Below, piece by piece: positions 8,560-17,213 of a stretch of DNA of 64,000 nt. Made by a program: the position numbers and the translations under genes. Each line of letters begins with the position of its first letter. Position 1 is the first letter of the stretch. The notes beneath the pieces are model-generated. The model made no database searches. It was not told the DNA's origin and saw only the letters and a list, made by a program, of their open reading frames with translations. The stretch is from Staphylococcus chromogenes (GTDB lineage Bacteria; Bacillota; Bacilli; Staphylococcales; Staphylococcaceae), in the NCBI RefSeq assembly GCF_029024625.1, contig NZ_CP118953.1:558001-622000 (forward strand), read 5' to 3'.

Positions 8560-8615
8560 ATTGAAACTCCTTCGCATCTCATTTTTTAGCTATTATAACA
8601 TAGATGAAGGACTCT

Positions 8616-9443
8616 TTATTTAATACGATGTGCCCTAAATTGCCCATGGTCATTCAAATAGGCATAAAATAAACCGATAATGAGGCCGCCACCTACGTAA
8701 TTACCGAGAAAAGCAGCGACAATATTTTTGAGGGCAGGAACTAATGTCAATGATTCTGTCTGATAGAATAGGCCTCCTACAAATAAGCAAGCATTATAAA
8801 TGACATGTTCATATCCCATAAACGCAAAGATTGTAACCCCAAACATCATGACAAACATTTTAGCGAAAATATCATCTATTTGCATAGCAATCACTAGTGT
8901 TATATTAATGAAAAAGTTAGCGAAAATTGCCCGAATAAAGATATTTTGAAAAGTATAGGCCGCTTTTGTTTCTATTGTTTTATCAAGTAAGGTTAACATT
9001 TCAGGAGAGAGAATATCACTGAAGCGCATTAAACCAAAAAGTACAAACGCGCCAATAATGTTACCGAAAAAGCAAAGCATAAAAATTTTAAACACTCGAA
9101 TAGGGCGAATTAAGCGATAATATAACCCAACAGTAAAATACATAAAATTACTTGTGAGGAGTTCAGAATTCGTAAATAAGATAAGTACTAATGCAAAGCT
9201 AAATGTGATGGCGCCAATCATATTGACTAATCCTGAGCCTAAATCAGGAGCAAACGTCGCCTTTACCATCAAAACAAAAACCGCAATAATGCTAATAATA
9301 AATCCAGCCATCATCGCGCGTAGTAAATAGCGTTTAAAGTAAAAACTTTGCAAAATATCTTTCGTTTGAATTGTATCGATAATATTTGCGATCCATGCAC
9401 ACCCATAAAAAATTTTGTCCCATTTGATATTTTTATCATTCAT
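8616..9443 (-). CDS. Formate/nitrite transporter family channel (FNT; NirC/FocA-like)
   Basis: A 275-residue membrane protein with six core helices of the FNT fold. FNT proteins form pentameric channels for formate, nitrite, lactate or hydrosulfide. Typical stretches are the ATFAPDLGSGLVNMIGAITFSFALVLILFTNSELLTSN block and the second-half FMGYEHVIYNACLF, with a terminal GNYVGGGLIIG. The ATG at 9443 sits nine bases after AAGGGA; an earlier ATG at 9449 and a TTG at 9464 are less well placed. The promoter carries a Rex operator, so expression should rise when NADH is high (fermentative growth). With formate dehydrogenase in the same window, formate passage is plausible; nitrite cannot be excluded. 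Confidence 0.88.
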   Translation of the reverse strand: MNDKNIKWDKIFYGCAWIANIIDTIQTKDILQSFYFKRYLLRAMMAGFIISIIAVFVLMVKATFAPDLGSGLVNMIGAITFSFALVLILFTNSELLTSNFMYFTVGLYYRLIRPIRVFKIFMLCFFGNIIGAFVLFGLMRFSDILSPEMLTLLDKTIETKAAYTFQNIFIRAIFANFFINITLVIAMQIDDIFAKMFVMMFGVTIFAFMGYEHVIYNACLFVGGLFYQTESLTLVPALKNIVAAFLGNYVGGGLIIGLFYAYLNDHGQFRAHRIK

Positions 9444-9474
9444 TATCATCAATCCCTTACGCAATCATACAAAC

Positions 9475-9514
9475 AGTATACTTGCAAAAACATTATTTGT
9501 GAATATTTTCACAA
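9475..9514 (-). promoter_or_regulatory. Promoter of the FNT gene with Rex operator
   Basis: On the minus strand TTCACA (-35, plus-strand 9498-9503) and TATACT (-10, plus-strand 9475-9480) are 17 bases apart. The -35 lies inside the 18-base palindrome TTGTGAATATTTTCACAA at 9497-9514, which matches the staphylococcal Rex consensus TTGTGAA-N4-TTCACAA completely. Rex is an NADH-sensing repressor of fermentation and anaerobic genes, and this placement would block RNA polymerase directly. Confidence 0.88.
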
Positions 9515-9568
9515 AATATTTTGGTGTTTGAACAAAGGTTTTATGTTTGTGCAAGTGAATAATATTAT

Positions 9569-9586
9569 ATAAAAGCGCTTACATAA
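9569..9586. promoter_or_regulatory. cre-like site 1 (CcpA)
   Basis: ATAAAAGCGCTTACATAA resembles the catabolite-responsive element core (TGAAAGCGCTTACA) except at the first two positions. It lies about 190 bases upstream of the amino acid permease gene, in a gene-free stretch between divergent genes. Confidence 0.6.
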
Positions 9587-9654
9587 TTGGTTTCATAGAG
9601 AGACAAAGGATATAAGCGTTTAGAAAGATTTATTAGGTAGAATAAAACTATTTT

Positions 9655-9671
9655 ATGAAAGTGCTTACATT
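9655..9671. promoter_or_regulatory. cre-like site 2 (CcpA)
   Basis: ATGAAAGTGCTTACATT differs from the TGAAAGCGCTTACA core by one base. It lies about 18 bases upstream of the -35 of the permease promoter. Confidence 0.65.
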
Positions 9672-9687
9672 ATTTTAGAAAAATCAC

Positions 9688-9715
9688 TTTTCACATTTGA
9701 AAATTGTAGTATAAT
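9688..9715 (+). promoter_or_regulatory. Promoter of the amino acid permease
   Basis: TTTTCA (9688-9693) and TATAAT (9710-9715) are 16 bases apart and about 60 bases before the start codon. Confidence 0.6.
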
Positions 9716-9773
9716 AGCGTCATGACAAAAAAACAGAAAGACCCTTATTATATTAAGGAGATGGGGAGTTATC

Positions 9774-11165
9774 ATGAAAGATAATCAAGAATTACACAGA
9801 GGGCTGAGTTCGCGACAAATACAAATGATCGCACTTGGTGGGACGATTGGCGTAGGCCTATTTATGGGGGCATCGAGCACTATTGCCTGGACCGGACCAT
9901 CGGTTATTTTCGCGTATTTAATCGCCGGTATTTTCCTATTTTTAGTCATGCGTGCGATGGGGGAAATGGTTTATCTTTATCCGACGACAGGATCATTTGC
10001 GAATTATGCAACAGATTACATACATCCCGTAGCAGGTTATGTGACAGCATGGGCAAATATTTTCCAATGGATTGTCGTAGGGATGTCCGAAGTTATTGCG
10101 GTAGGAGAATATATGAAGTTTTGGTGGCCTGAGCTACCGACTTGGATTCCGGGCGTCATTGTTGTTGTCATTTTAGCAGCAGCGAATGCCGTATCTGTAA
10201 AAGCATTTGGTGAATTTGAATTTTGGTTTGCTACGATTAAAGTTGTCACAATTATCTTAATGATTGTGGCTGGGTTTGGACTTATTTTCTTCGGTTTAGG
10301 CAATGGAGGCAATCCGATTGGTTTAAGTAATTTATGGGCGCATGGTGGATTTTTACCTAATGGTATTCTAGGATTTTTCTTCGCATTATCAATTGTTATT
10401 GGATCTTATCAAGGTGTAGAACTTATTGGTATTACGGCTGGAGAAACAAAAGATCCACAAAAAAATATTAAACGTGCGGTAAATGGGGTCATTTGGCGTA
10501 TTCTTATTTTCTATTTAGGTGCGATTTTTGTAATTGTAACCGTTTATCCATGGGATGAATTACAAGATTTAGGTAGCCCATTTGTAGCAACTTTTGCAAA
10601 AGTGGGTATTACGATTGCAGCTGGTTTAATTAACTTTGTTGTGATTACAGCAGCAATGTCAGGTTGTAACGCTGGTATTTTCAGCTCAAGTCGTATGATC
10701 TTTACGCTTGCACAAAATGGACACTTACCTAAAATATTTACACGTGTCATGAAAAACGGTGTGCCTTTCTATACGGTATTAGCCGTTTCAATCGGTATTT
10801 TTGTTGGGGTTATTTTAAATATTGTTTTACCAATGATTATTGATGGTGCAGAAAACATTTTCGTATATGTTTATAGTGCTTCAATTTTACCGGGTATGAT
10901 TCCTTGGTTTATGATTTTATTCAGTCATATTCAATTCAGAAGAAAATTCCCTGAAAAAATCGAGAATCACCCATTTAAAATGCCATTTGCACCATTTTCA
11001 AATTATTTAACTATTGCCTTTTTAGTGCTCGTGCTTATTGGTATGGTTATCAATGTAGAAACACGCGTTTCTGTTATTATTGGATTCGTATTTTTAGGAT
11101 TCATGGCATTGTTCTTCTTTATGAAGGGCTATCATAAGCATAGTAAAGAGGAATTCAAACTATAG
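9774..11165 (+). CDS. Amino acid permease, AAT/APC family (AapA/AlaP-like)
   Basis: A 463-residue permease with twelve predicted helices. The N-terminal RGLSSRQIQMIALGGTIGVGLFMGAS and the following GPSVIFAYLIAG are the hallmark of the amino acid transporter (AAT) branch of the APC superfamily; the helix-8 region (SGCNAGIFSSSRMIFTLAQNG) also fits. It resembles the D-serine/D-alanine/glycine and alanine permeases (B. subtilis YtnA/AlaP). The exact substrate cannot be read from sequence. The two cre-like sites upstream point to carbon catabolite control. It stands alone, ending in a strong terminator. Confidence 0.85.
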   Translation: MKDNQELHRGLSSRQIQMIALGGTIGVGLFMGASSTIAWTGPSVIFAYLIAGIFLFLVMRAMGEMVYLYPTTGSFANYATDYIHPVAGYVTAWANIFQWIVVGMSEVIAVGEYMKFWWPELPTWIPGVIVVVILAAANAVSVKAFGEFEFWFATIKVVTIILMIVAGFGLIFFGLGNGGNPIGLSNLWAHGGFLPNGILGFFFALSIVIGSYQGVELIGITAGETKDPQKNIKRAVNGVIWRILIFYLGAIFVIVTVYPWDELQDLGSPFVATFAKVGITIAAGLINFVVITAAMSGCNAGIFSSSRMIFTLAQNGHLPKIFTRVMKNGVPFYTVLAVSIGIFVGVILNIVLPMIIDGAENIFVYVYSASILPGMIPWFMILFSHIQFRRKFPEKIENHPFKMPFAPFSNYLTIAFLVLVLIGMVINVETRVSVIIGFVFLGFMALFFFMKGYHKHSKEEFKL

Positions 11166-11180
11166 AAACTAATCTATTAA

Positions 11181-11222
11181 AACTGTTCACAAAGTGTTAG
11201 ACTTTGTGGGCAGTTTTTTTGT
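11181..11222 (+). terminator. Terminator of the amino acid permease
   Basis: AACTGTTCACAAAGT pairs with ACTTTGTGGGCAGTT across a GTTAG loop, followed by a T-run. The 3' half (CTTTGTGGGCAGTTTTTT) recurs almost exactly in the terminator at 31977. Confidence 0.85.
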
Positions 11223-11280
11223 GGAAGTGATTAGATTTAGAATAACTGCGATTTAAAGCGGTTTTTACTTGCATTCAAAT

Positions 11281-11318
11281 AGCCATCAAAATTTATCTGT
11301 ACATAAATTTTGATGGCT
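11281..11318. repeat. Dispersed terminator hairpin, copy 2
   Basis: A perfect 16-bp inverted repeat AGCCATCAAAATTTAT with a 6-base loop. It sits between the convergent permease and murP genes, just behind the permease's own terminator, so on the minus strand it probably ends the mupG-murQ-murP transcript. Confidence 0.88.
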
Positions 11319-11416
11319 TTTAAGTGCGCGTTTCCTCTCGTGTTGAGTGTCATTTTTGTATTTAATCTTTTTTTGATCCTTGGTAAAGTTCATCCATGTC
11401 TATTGATAATACAACT

Positions 11417-12826
11417 TTATTTACCAAATTGATCTATCAATTTTTTGTTTGAGGCAAATACATAGGTTAGTACGAATCCACTAATGTATGCCGCGAATAA
11501 TCCTGCAAGATAGCCTAAATACATTTGATGCGTAATTAAAGGGAGGAGAGAGAGGCCACTCGGCCCAATTGCACTTGCTCCAATCCCGCCAATGCCACCG
11601 ATGACAGCGCCGCCAATCCCACCGGCGATACATGCGGTGAAAAACGGACGAACTAAAGGTAAGGTCACCCCGTAAATCAGAGGTTCACCGATACCTAAAA
11701 AGCCAACAGGTAAGGCACCTTTAAGCACATTTCTTAAAATAGGATTACGCTTACTTTTAAACCATAGGGCTAAACATGCGCCTACTTGACCTGCGCCCGC
11801 CATGGCTGCAATAGGTAAAAGATAAGTGGCCCCGGATTGATTAATCATTTCAATATGGATAGGGGTGAAAATATGATGGAGTCCAAACATAACTAATGGA
11901 AGGAAGAAAGCACCAATCAAAAAGCCACTTAAAATGCCGCCATGCTCGATAATACCATTAACAATCCCGACTAAGCCATCTGAAACCCAACCTGCCACAG
12001 GCATTAAAATAAATATAGTTAATAATCCGACTGAAAGTAGTGTTAACGTCGGTGTAACGATAATGTCTATCGCATTAGGAATGATTTTATGGAGTTGTTT
12101 TTCGATTAGACTTAAAATCCACACAGCTAAAATGACGCCAATAATGCCCCCTTGTCCTGGCAATAGGCCTTCTCCTGTAAAAATATTAGGTAAGGGATGA
12201 TCTTCAGGCATGCCTGTTAGTAAGGTCGCTCCGCCAATTACACCTCCAAGCCCAGGCGTCGCATTAAATTCACGTGCTGCGTTAAATCCTGTGAAAATAG
12301 CTAAATAGGCAAGCATGCCATTTTTGATGATATCGAAAACAAGCGTGAGTTGTTTAACCCATTCAGCTTGGATAGTTCCAGCAGCAATAAAGTTATTTAA
12401 TACAGCCGCTATTCCACCGATTAATCCAGCACCTACAAAAGCAGGGATAAGAGGGATAAAAATATTCGAAATCACTTTAGCAAAACGTGTAAAAGCATTA
12501 GGGGGGGTGCGGTATTTGGCTTTAGTGTTTGCTTCCAGTGTGGATTGATCATGATGGGGGATAGGTTCACCTAATTTAACCCCTGACGTTTTAGCCATTT
12601 CTTGTGCGACTTTATTCACTGTTCCGGGACCGACAATAATTTGAAGACGTTCATCTTGTACAACGCCTAAAACCCCTTCAATCTGTTTGAGTCCTTCCAT
12701 ATTCACCTTATTTTCATGGCGTATATCCAAACGGACTCTCGTCATACAGTGAATAATAGAATTGATATTGTTTATCCCACCGACTTGCGTCAAAATTTCT
12801 TGTGCAATACGTTTTTCCTTTGACAT
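11417..12826 (-). CDS. murP: PTS system N-acetylmuramic acid transporter, EIIBC
   Basis: A 469-residue phosphotransferase permease. The N-terminal EIIB domain has the phosphorylated cysteine in [10 protein letters not shown] (C27); the EIIC domain from about residue 105 has ten or so helices and the [10 protein letters not shown] motif. No EIIA domain is present, so it must borrow a glucose-type EIIA. It imports MurNAc or MurNAc-GlcNAc and phosphorylates it on the way. The assignment as MurP rests on the family and on being third in an operon behind mupG and murQ, as in S. aureus. The murR regulator that follows murP in S. aureus is absent here. The upstream TTG in frame is a less likely start. 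Confidence 0.9.
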   Translation of the reverse strand: MSKEKRIAQEILTQVGGINNINSIIHCMTRVRLDIRHENKVNMEGLKQIEGVLGVVQDERLQIIVGPGTVNKVAQEMAKTSGVKLGEPIPHHDQSTLEANTKAKYRTPPNAFTRFAKVISNIFIPLIPAFVGAGLIGGIAAVLNNFIAAGTIQAEWVKQLTLVFDIIKNGMLAYLAIFTGFNAAREFNATPGLGGVIGGATLLTGMPEDHPLPNIFTGEGLLPGQGGIIGVILAVWILSLIEKQLHKIIPNAIDIIVTPTLTLLSVGLLTIFILMPVAGWVSDGLVGIVNGIIEHGGILSGFLIGAFFLPLVMFGLHHIFTPIHIEMINQSGATYLLPIAAMAGAGQVGACLALWFKSKRNPILRNVLKGALPVGFLGIGEPLIYGVTLPLVRPFFTACIAGGIGGAVIGGIGGIGASAIGPSGLSLLPLITHQMYLGYLAGLFAAYISGFVLTYVFASNKKLIDQFGK

Positions 12827-12842
12827 GATGTCCAACCCCTTT

Positions 12843-13730
12843 TTAAGTATTGATAACGGATTTTACATTTCCATGATGACTGCTGACTAACTGTTGTGCC
12901 TCAGAATAAGAAACGGATTTGAAGTGCATGACAATCGCTGCTTTTATGTTTTGATGCGCTTGGTGATAAAGCTTTGTGCTCTCCTGTTCATCCAAATGTG
13001 TAATGGTTCGAATAATTCCAATGGCACGGGAGACGAGTTTTTCATTCGTTGCCTGAACGTCAATCATAAGATTGTCATACACCTTACCGATACGTATCAT
13101 CGTGGCTGTAGAAATCATATTTAACACCATTTTTTGAGCCGTTCCCGCTTTTAAACGTGTGGAGCCCGTTAAAATTTCAGGACCTACAGGAACTTCTATG
13201 GCGTAATGGGCATATTGACTGATGAGAGCTTGTGCATTACAACTGAGCGTAGCCGTCTGAGCACCAAGTGATTGGGCATATGCAAGGGCACCGACGACAT
13301 ACGGCGTCCTTCCACTTGCGGCAATCCCAATCACAAGGTCTTGTGCTGTTAAACCGACTGAAGCTAAATCATCTGCGCCTTGTTGACGATGGTCTTCAGC
13401 GCCTTCTATAGCTTGAGTGAGGGCTTTTTCTCCACCAGCAATGAGTCCAAAATAGCGTTTCGGATCTGCATTAAATGTAGGCACGAGTTCTGCCGCATCT
13501 AATACACCAAGACGCCCACTTGTCCCAGCTCCTATATAAATAATTTTTCCGCCATTTAAATACACGCTGGCAGCAGTCTCAATGACATGTTGGATAGTAT
13601 TAAACTGCGTAGCGATAACATCGGGTATGTTTTGATCTTCTTGATGCATGAGCTGAAGAATTTGTTGTGTTGTCATTTCATCTAAATGTGCAGATTTAGT
13701 ATTGCGTGTTTCAGTTGTATTTTGTTTCAT
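12843..13730 (-). CDS. murQ: N-acetylmuramic acid 6-phosphate etherase
   Basis: A 295-residue SIS-domain enzyme that cleaves the D-lactyl ether of MurNAc-6-phosphate to give GlcNAc-6-phosphate and lactate in the cytoplasm. The SIS motif [23 protein letters not shown] and the second signature [23 protein letters not shown] are both complete, and the length is that of the family. GAGGAGG lies six bases before the ATG at 13730; the ATG two codons earlier is too close to it. It overlaps the end of mupG by 20 bases and is followed by murP after 16 bases, so the three genes form one transcript. Confidence 0.96.
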   Translation of the reverse strand: MKQNTTETRNTKSAHLDEMTTQQILQLMHQEDQNIPDVIATQFNTIQHVIETAASVYLNGGKIIYIGAGTSGRLGVLDAAELVPTFNADPKRYFGLIAGGEKALTQAIEGAEDHRQQGADDLASVGLTAQDLVIGIAASGRTPYVVGALAYAQSLGAQTATLSCNAQALISQYAHYAIEVPVGPEILTGSTRLKAGTAQKMVLNMISTATMIRIGKVYDNLMIDVQATNEKLVSRAIGIIRTITHLDEQESTKLYHQAHQNIKAAIVMHFKSVSYSEAQQLVSSHHGNVKSVINT

Positions 13731-14778
13731 GAACATCCTCCTCTAGTGTTTCAACAAATGTAAAACGTGTTGATGCATTAAAAAAGTTTAAATAGGGGAG
13801 CGCTTCTTTTGTGAGACTTCCCACCACATTGACATGAGGATGAGGTTTAAGATTAATTTTAGTGATTTGTAGTTCTCCCATATAGCGGCCGTTCAGATGA
13901 TTATCTATAGTAATAGTGCCTTTTGCTCTTGGTTGGATATTGGTTGGCGCAATTGTTTCAGAGACGTGCGCTCGTGAATATCTTGAACGAATGACATGAG
14001 CGGCGCAATCAGGTCGAACCACATGTTCTTGAAGGACGAGCGTTCTGTCTGCATTAGAATGTAAATGGCAATGTAACCTGAAATGATTATGTACAATCAT
14101 GTCATACATTTTTTGAGCCGTTATTTGAGAAATATAGGGATCTCCAACAAGAATTGTATCGATTTCCATCTGTTTTATAATAAGTGCGGAAAGGCACGGT
14201 TCTGTTTGACGCAAAGATTCTAACGTGGGGAGTCCTTCATATAAAGGACCGCGATAATACTCACCACTAATAAAGGCGTAAATTGACGCATTCGGATGGT
14301 AGTGACGAATGCGCGCATTTTGAGATTGTAAGTAAGCGCGGCTTAAACCCGTATCTGGCCTTGGATAATAATTATGTAAGTAGATGAGGCGAGACTGAAG
14401 TTCTGGATAGGTTTGAAGTTGGATTAAAAATTGTTCAGACACGGTACTAGCATTGATGCAACAGAGGTGTCCATGATTTAAAATGCGTTGGATTAATGAC
14501 GGCGTAGCCCCTTCGTCAATACGAAGAATATAACGAATCGTGTCGAACTGTGAGAGTTGGTTAAAAAGTGTATCATTAATTAACGATTCATTCACATCAA
14601 TTATTAACGCTGTATCAAAAGCGCTTAAATAAGTTTGAAGATCAAAAAGTCGAGAATGATGATTTTGTTCTTCCGGAATTTGGATAGACGTAAAAACAGT
14701 TCGAAATCCTAAATTCAACATATTTTGGATGTAGTCGTTGTTGAAGGGTTTGCCCAGATAAACTGAAAAACCTAGCAT
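13711..14778 (-). CDS. mupG: 6-phospho-N-acetylmuramidase (DUF871 family)
   Basis: A 355-residue cytoplasmic protein of the DUF871 family. In S. aureus, MupG splits MurNAc-6P-GlcNAc, the product of MurP import, into MurNAc-6P and GlcNAc. The N-terminal MLGFSVYLGKPFNNDYIQNMLNLGFRTVFTSIQIPE matches the family's TIM-barrel opening, and the C-terminal part (IQPRAKGTITIDNHLNGRYMGELQI) is the small beta domain. It heads the mupG-murQ-murP operon. AAAGGAGG stands before the start. The promoter has a TATAAT with a cre site over its -35 region. Confidence 0.92.
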   Translation of the reverse strand: MLGFSVYLGKPFNNDYIQNMLNLGFRTVFTSIQIPEEQNHHSRLFDLQTYLSAFDTALIIDVNESLINDTLFNQLSQFDTIRYILRIDEGATPSLIQRILNHGHLCCINASTVSEQFLIQLQTYPELQSRLIYLHNYYPRPDTGLSRAYLQSQNARIRHYHPNASIYAFISGEYYRGPLYEGLPTLESLRQTEPCLSALIIKQMEIDTILVGDPYISQITAQKMYDMIVHNHFRLHCHLHSNADRTLVLQEHVVRPDCAAHVIRSRYSRAHVSETIAPTNIQPRAKGTITIDNHLNGRYMGELQITKINLKPHPHVNVVGSLTKEALPYLNFFNASTRFTFVETLEEDVHETKYN

Positions 14779-14818
14779 ACTAAGACCTCCTTTAAATCTA
14801 AAAAATAGGACTAGTTCT

Positions 14819-14853
14819 ATTATATAGTAAACTTTGAAAAAGCGCTTACATTT
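14819..14853 (-). promoter_or_regulatory. mupG promoter with overlapping cre site
   Basis: On the minus strand TATAAT (plus-strand 14819-14824) is the -10. The -35 region falls within AAAAGCGCTTACATTT (plus-strand 14838-14853), close to the cre consensus. CcpA bound there would prevent polymerase binding, so the MurNAc recycling operon should be shut by preferred sugars. Confidence 0.72.
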
Positions 14854-14861
14854 ATAAGAGG

Positions 14862-15194
14862 TTATAAACGACGTTGTGCTTGCGCGATGATATTAATAAA
14901 AGCTTGTGTGACAAGTGTTTGGTCACCAATATCGATTTTTATTAAAGGTGTTTCGTGAAGTTGTTGAATACAAGAAAAATATGTGGCATAGTCATAAGAA
15001 AGTGAACGGTCAGGAATTTCTGGAGGAGGCAATGTGTTGTAAATCGAGGCGATGGTTTCTTTAAGTTCCTCTAAGATTTGATTGGCATCATCGGGTTTTT
15101 GTTGATAGAGCAAGTGAAAAGATAGTGCCAATTTGTGAATTTCTGTTAAATGGTGTGAGGCTTCGGAGTATTTTGGAGGATTTTGTATATTCAT
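14862..15194 (-). CDS. Uncharacterised protein
   Basis: A 110-residue, acidic, mostly helical soluble protein. It is not recognised. It has a proline cluster (NTLPPPEIPDRS) in the middle and no membrane segment, signal peptide or cysteine motif. An AAAGGAA ribosome site precedes the ATG. It lies upstream of mupG on the same strand with 83 bases between, where a separate mupG promoter is visible, so cotranscription is not required. Confidence 0.6.
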   Translation of the reverse strand: MNIQNPPKYSEASHHLTEIHKLALSFHLLYQQKPDDANQILEELKETIASIYNTLPPPEIPDRSLSYDYATYFSCIQQLHETPLIKIDIGDQTLVTQAFINIIAQAQRRL

Positions 15195-15285
15195 AGATGT
15201 ATTCCTTTCTGTTATGATATTATACTATACCATATAAAAATGAAGGTTGAATAGGTATACACCAATATAAAAAATGGAGGTCATT

Positions 15286-16017
15286 ATGAAAGGATACCGT
15301 TGGAGAGACATTAGATGGCGTAATTTATGGCTTTTACCGATTCTTATTGTGTCATTTATCGTTTTTATGATTATTGTGATGATCAATGCGGCCATATTTG
15401 AAGAGATTTTATTACAACCGCATACGTCATTAATTAATTACGAAGCGATTGGATTGTTAACACAATTGCTCGCTTATGTGGCAGTAATTTTTGCATTTTT
15501 TCTCATTAATTTAGATTTATTCAAAAGCTGGATGAAACAATGGTGGCAAGGGGTTAAACGGATGTGGTTATGGATTATTGCAATCTATTTGGTCACAGTT
15601 GGCGTGATGTATTTATTTAGTATGGTTAAAGAGTTTTTCCCGACGATATTTACGAGTGATACAACACAAAACGAGCAAATTATAGAACAACTCTTATCCA
15701 TTCCACAACTATTACCTTTTAATTTCTTATTGATCGTTATTGCTGGACCAATCGTTGAAGAAATTTTCTTTAGACATATTTTAATAGGCGAACTAGGTAA
15801 AAAGTTGAATTTTATAGTGATGAGTGTGATTTCTGTATTATTATTTTCGGCGATTCATTTAGTTGATTTTACCAATTGGACAGAAATTTTTGATTACCTT
15901 ATCATTGCCATCCCACTCGTCTTTTTATACATGAAAAGTGGAAGAAATTTAGGTGTTGCGATTGCGTTTCATATGCTAAATAATTTTGTCTCATTTTGTA
16001 TTAGTATGATTCCATAA
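15286..16017 (+). CDS. CPBP family intramembrane metalloprotease (Abi/CAAX-like)
   Basis: A 243-residue membrane protein with seven or so helices. The CPBP motif 1 is IVEEIFFRHILIGEL (double Glu plus Arg, near residues 152-166); motif 2 is SAIHL; motif 3 is AIAFHMLNN near the C-terminus. These carry the metal-binding Glu and His residues of the Rce1-type protease fold. Staphylococcal and lactococcal members (MroQ, Abi) process peptides or contribute to bacteriocin self-immunity; which applies here is unknown. TGGAGG lies five bases before the ATG. Confidence 0.85.
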   Translation: MKGYRWRDIRWRNLWLLPILIVSFIVFMIIVMINAAIFEEILLQPHTSLINYEAIGLLTQLLAYVAVIFAFFLINLDLFKSWMKQWWQGVKRMWLWIIAIYLVTVGVMYLFSMVKEFFPTIFTSDTTQNEQIIEQLLSIPQLLPFNFLLIVIAGPIVEEIFFRHILIGELGKKLNFIVMSVISVLLFSAIHLVDFTNWTEIFDYLIIAIPLVFLYMKSGRNLGVAIAFHMLNNFVSFCISMIP

Positions 16018-16043
16018 ATGGTAAAAAGGAATGTTATTTTTTT

Positions 16044-16148
16044 ACATTATGGAATGAGATAAGTAAATTATTCCATAATGTGCTGCATGTCGAGAGATTG
16101 GACCTAGAAATCTGACCGATTTTTATCCTCTCCTCTCGGCATTTTTTT
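16044..16148 (+). terminator. Two stacked hairpins ending in a T-run (terminator, possibly a 3' RNA)
   Basis: The first hairpin is a perfect 12-bp stem (ACATTATGGAAT / ATTCCATAATGT, 16044-16081). The second pairs GTCGAGAG (16089-16096) with CTCTCGGC (16133-16140) around a 36-base internal segment, followed by seven T. The second is the terminator of the CPBP gene. The two-hairpin layout would also suit a small RNA, but no separate promoter is evident. The rest of the gap to 16320 holds only the repeat at 16232. Confidence 0.6.
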
Positions 16149-16231
16149 GATTAGAAACGGAGGCTAAACAAAAAAGGCTATGAATAGATGAAAAAATATC
16201 TTCAAACTATAGCGCGCACACGTCGTAAAAA

Positions 16232-16269
16232 AGCCATCAATAGCTCTCTTCTTAGAATTATTGATGGCT
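16232..16269. repeat. Dispersed terminator hairpin, variant copy
   Basis: AGCCATCAATA and TATTGATGGCT form an 11-bp stem with a 16-base loop. The outer AGCCATCA/TGATGGCT is the same as in the four main copies, but the inner half differs. It lies between convergent genes and would terminate the regulator gene at 16321. Confidence 0.7.
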
Positions 16270-16320
16270 CATTTAATATAGGAAACTCAAGGACAAAACT
16301 TATGAGCAGATATTTTTGTA

Positions 16321-17016
16321 TTAATCATGGTCAGGTAAATAGTCTTCATAATTGTTCATTGTAATGTCATTAGTCTGAATGGATTTATGGAACGAATAAT
16401 CTATATCGTCAATTGTGGCGATGTCTATGAGTTCGGTATAGTCACCACCAATATGGTAAATAACGGCTTTCCATTCAGTCGTTCGACACACTAAACCGAT
16501 AAAAACGACATTCGCAAATTTGGATTTACGGCGCGTAGACGGCAAAAAGGATAGCCCCATGACTTTGCGTTCATGACTATAAATCAAAATATTTTTAAAA
16601 AGTGCGGGTAATGGAGGTGTGGCCTCGCCTTCAAAATGAATATATTGATCGAGTTGTTTCATATTCCGTCGTAATGATGTATTGGGTTGGCGTAATAATT
16701 TTTGAATCAATTGCGTGACTTCAGATTGAAAAGGGAGCGCGCTTTGGTGCCGACGTTCTTGTAATATTAAATATAACGCAAGCACTTCTGCATCATTAAG
16801 TTCTATTTTAATATTTTGAGGTTGAGATTGAATTTCATAGCCCCCATATTTCCCTGAATGGGCTAATATTTGAACGCCTTTCTCTTCAAGTTCTTGAATG
16901 TCTCTAAGTATTGTTCGTTTAGAGACATGAAGGTGACGCGCGAGATCAACAGCAGACATTTGCCTATGGGTTTGAATTAATTGAATTAATTTATTTTGAC
17001 GGACTTCTTTGTTCAA
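16321..17016 (-). CDS. HTH transcriptional regulator (DeoR/YafY-like, HTH_11)
   Basis: A protein of about 231 residues. The N-terminus has a winged helix of the HTH_11 type (MSAVDLARHLHVSKRTILRDIQELEEKGVQIL, then the wing SGKYGGYEI). The rest is an effector-like region of about 150 residues that may be a diverged WYL-type domain; I cannot place it firmly. The TTG at 17016 is chosen because GGAGGTGGAGG lies just before it; the in-frame ATG at 17031 would place that ribosome site inside the gene. No nearby gene is clearly its target: the CPBP gene converges on it and an sRNA gene lies behind it. Confidence 0.75.
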   Translation of the reverse strand: MNKEVRQNKLIQLIQTHRQMSAVDLARHLHVSKRTILRDIQELEEKGVQILAHSGKYGGYEIQSQPQNIKIELNDAEVLALYLILQERRHQSALPFQSEVTQLIQKLLRQPNTSLRRNMKQLDQYIHFEGEATPPLPALFKNILIYSHERKVMGLSFLPSTRRKSKFANVVFIGLVCRTTEWKAVIYHIGGDYTELIDIATIDDIDYSFHKSIQTNDITMNNYEDYLPDHD

Positions 17017-17168
17017 CTCCTCCACCTCCATCTCTTAGTCTTTCTTAATATATTTTACCATATTAAAATGGAGATGCTTATTAATAAGAATTTCAATGTA
17101 TATTGACGTTCAAATGACGTAGAAACTGTGGGGTCTATGTAAATAAAAAAAGAAAATCAAAAAAATAA

Positions 17169-17207
17169 AAGAAAACGCTTACATTTTTGCAGGATTTGTG
17201 ATATAGT
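17169..17207 (+). promoter_or_regulatory. cre site and promoter of the sRNA gene
   Basis: AAGAAAACGCTTACATTTTT (17169-17188) resembles a cre element. The -35 TTACAT (17179-17184) lies inside it, and the -10 TATAGT (17202-17207) follows 17 bases later. CcpA bound here should repress transcription. Confidence 0.75.
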
Positions 17208-17213
17208 ATGAAT

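Noticed and set aside
8221-8577. Longer start for the 112-residue membrane protein
   Set aside because: The longer start contains the AAGGAG ribosome site of the ATG at 8559.
16321-17016. Regulator at 16321 as the missing MurR
   Set aside because: MurR is an RpiR-type protein with a SIS domain; this one has an HTH_11 winged helix and no SIS motif.
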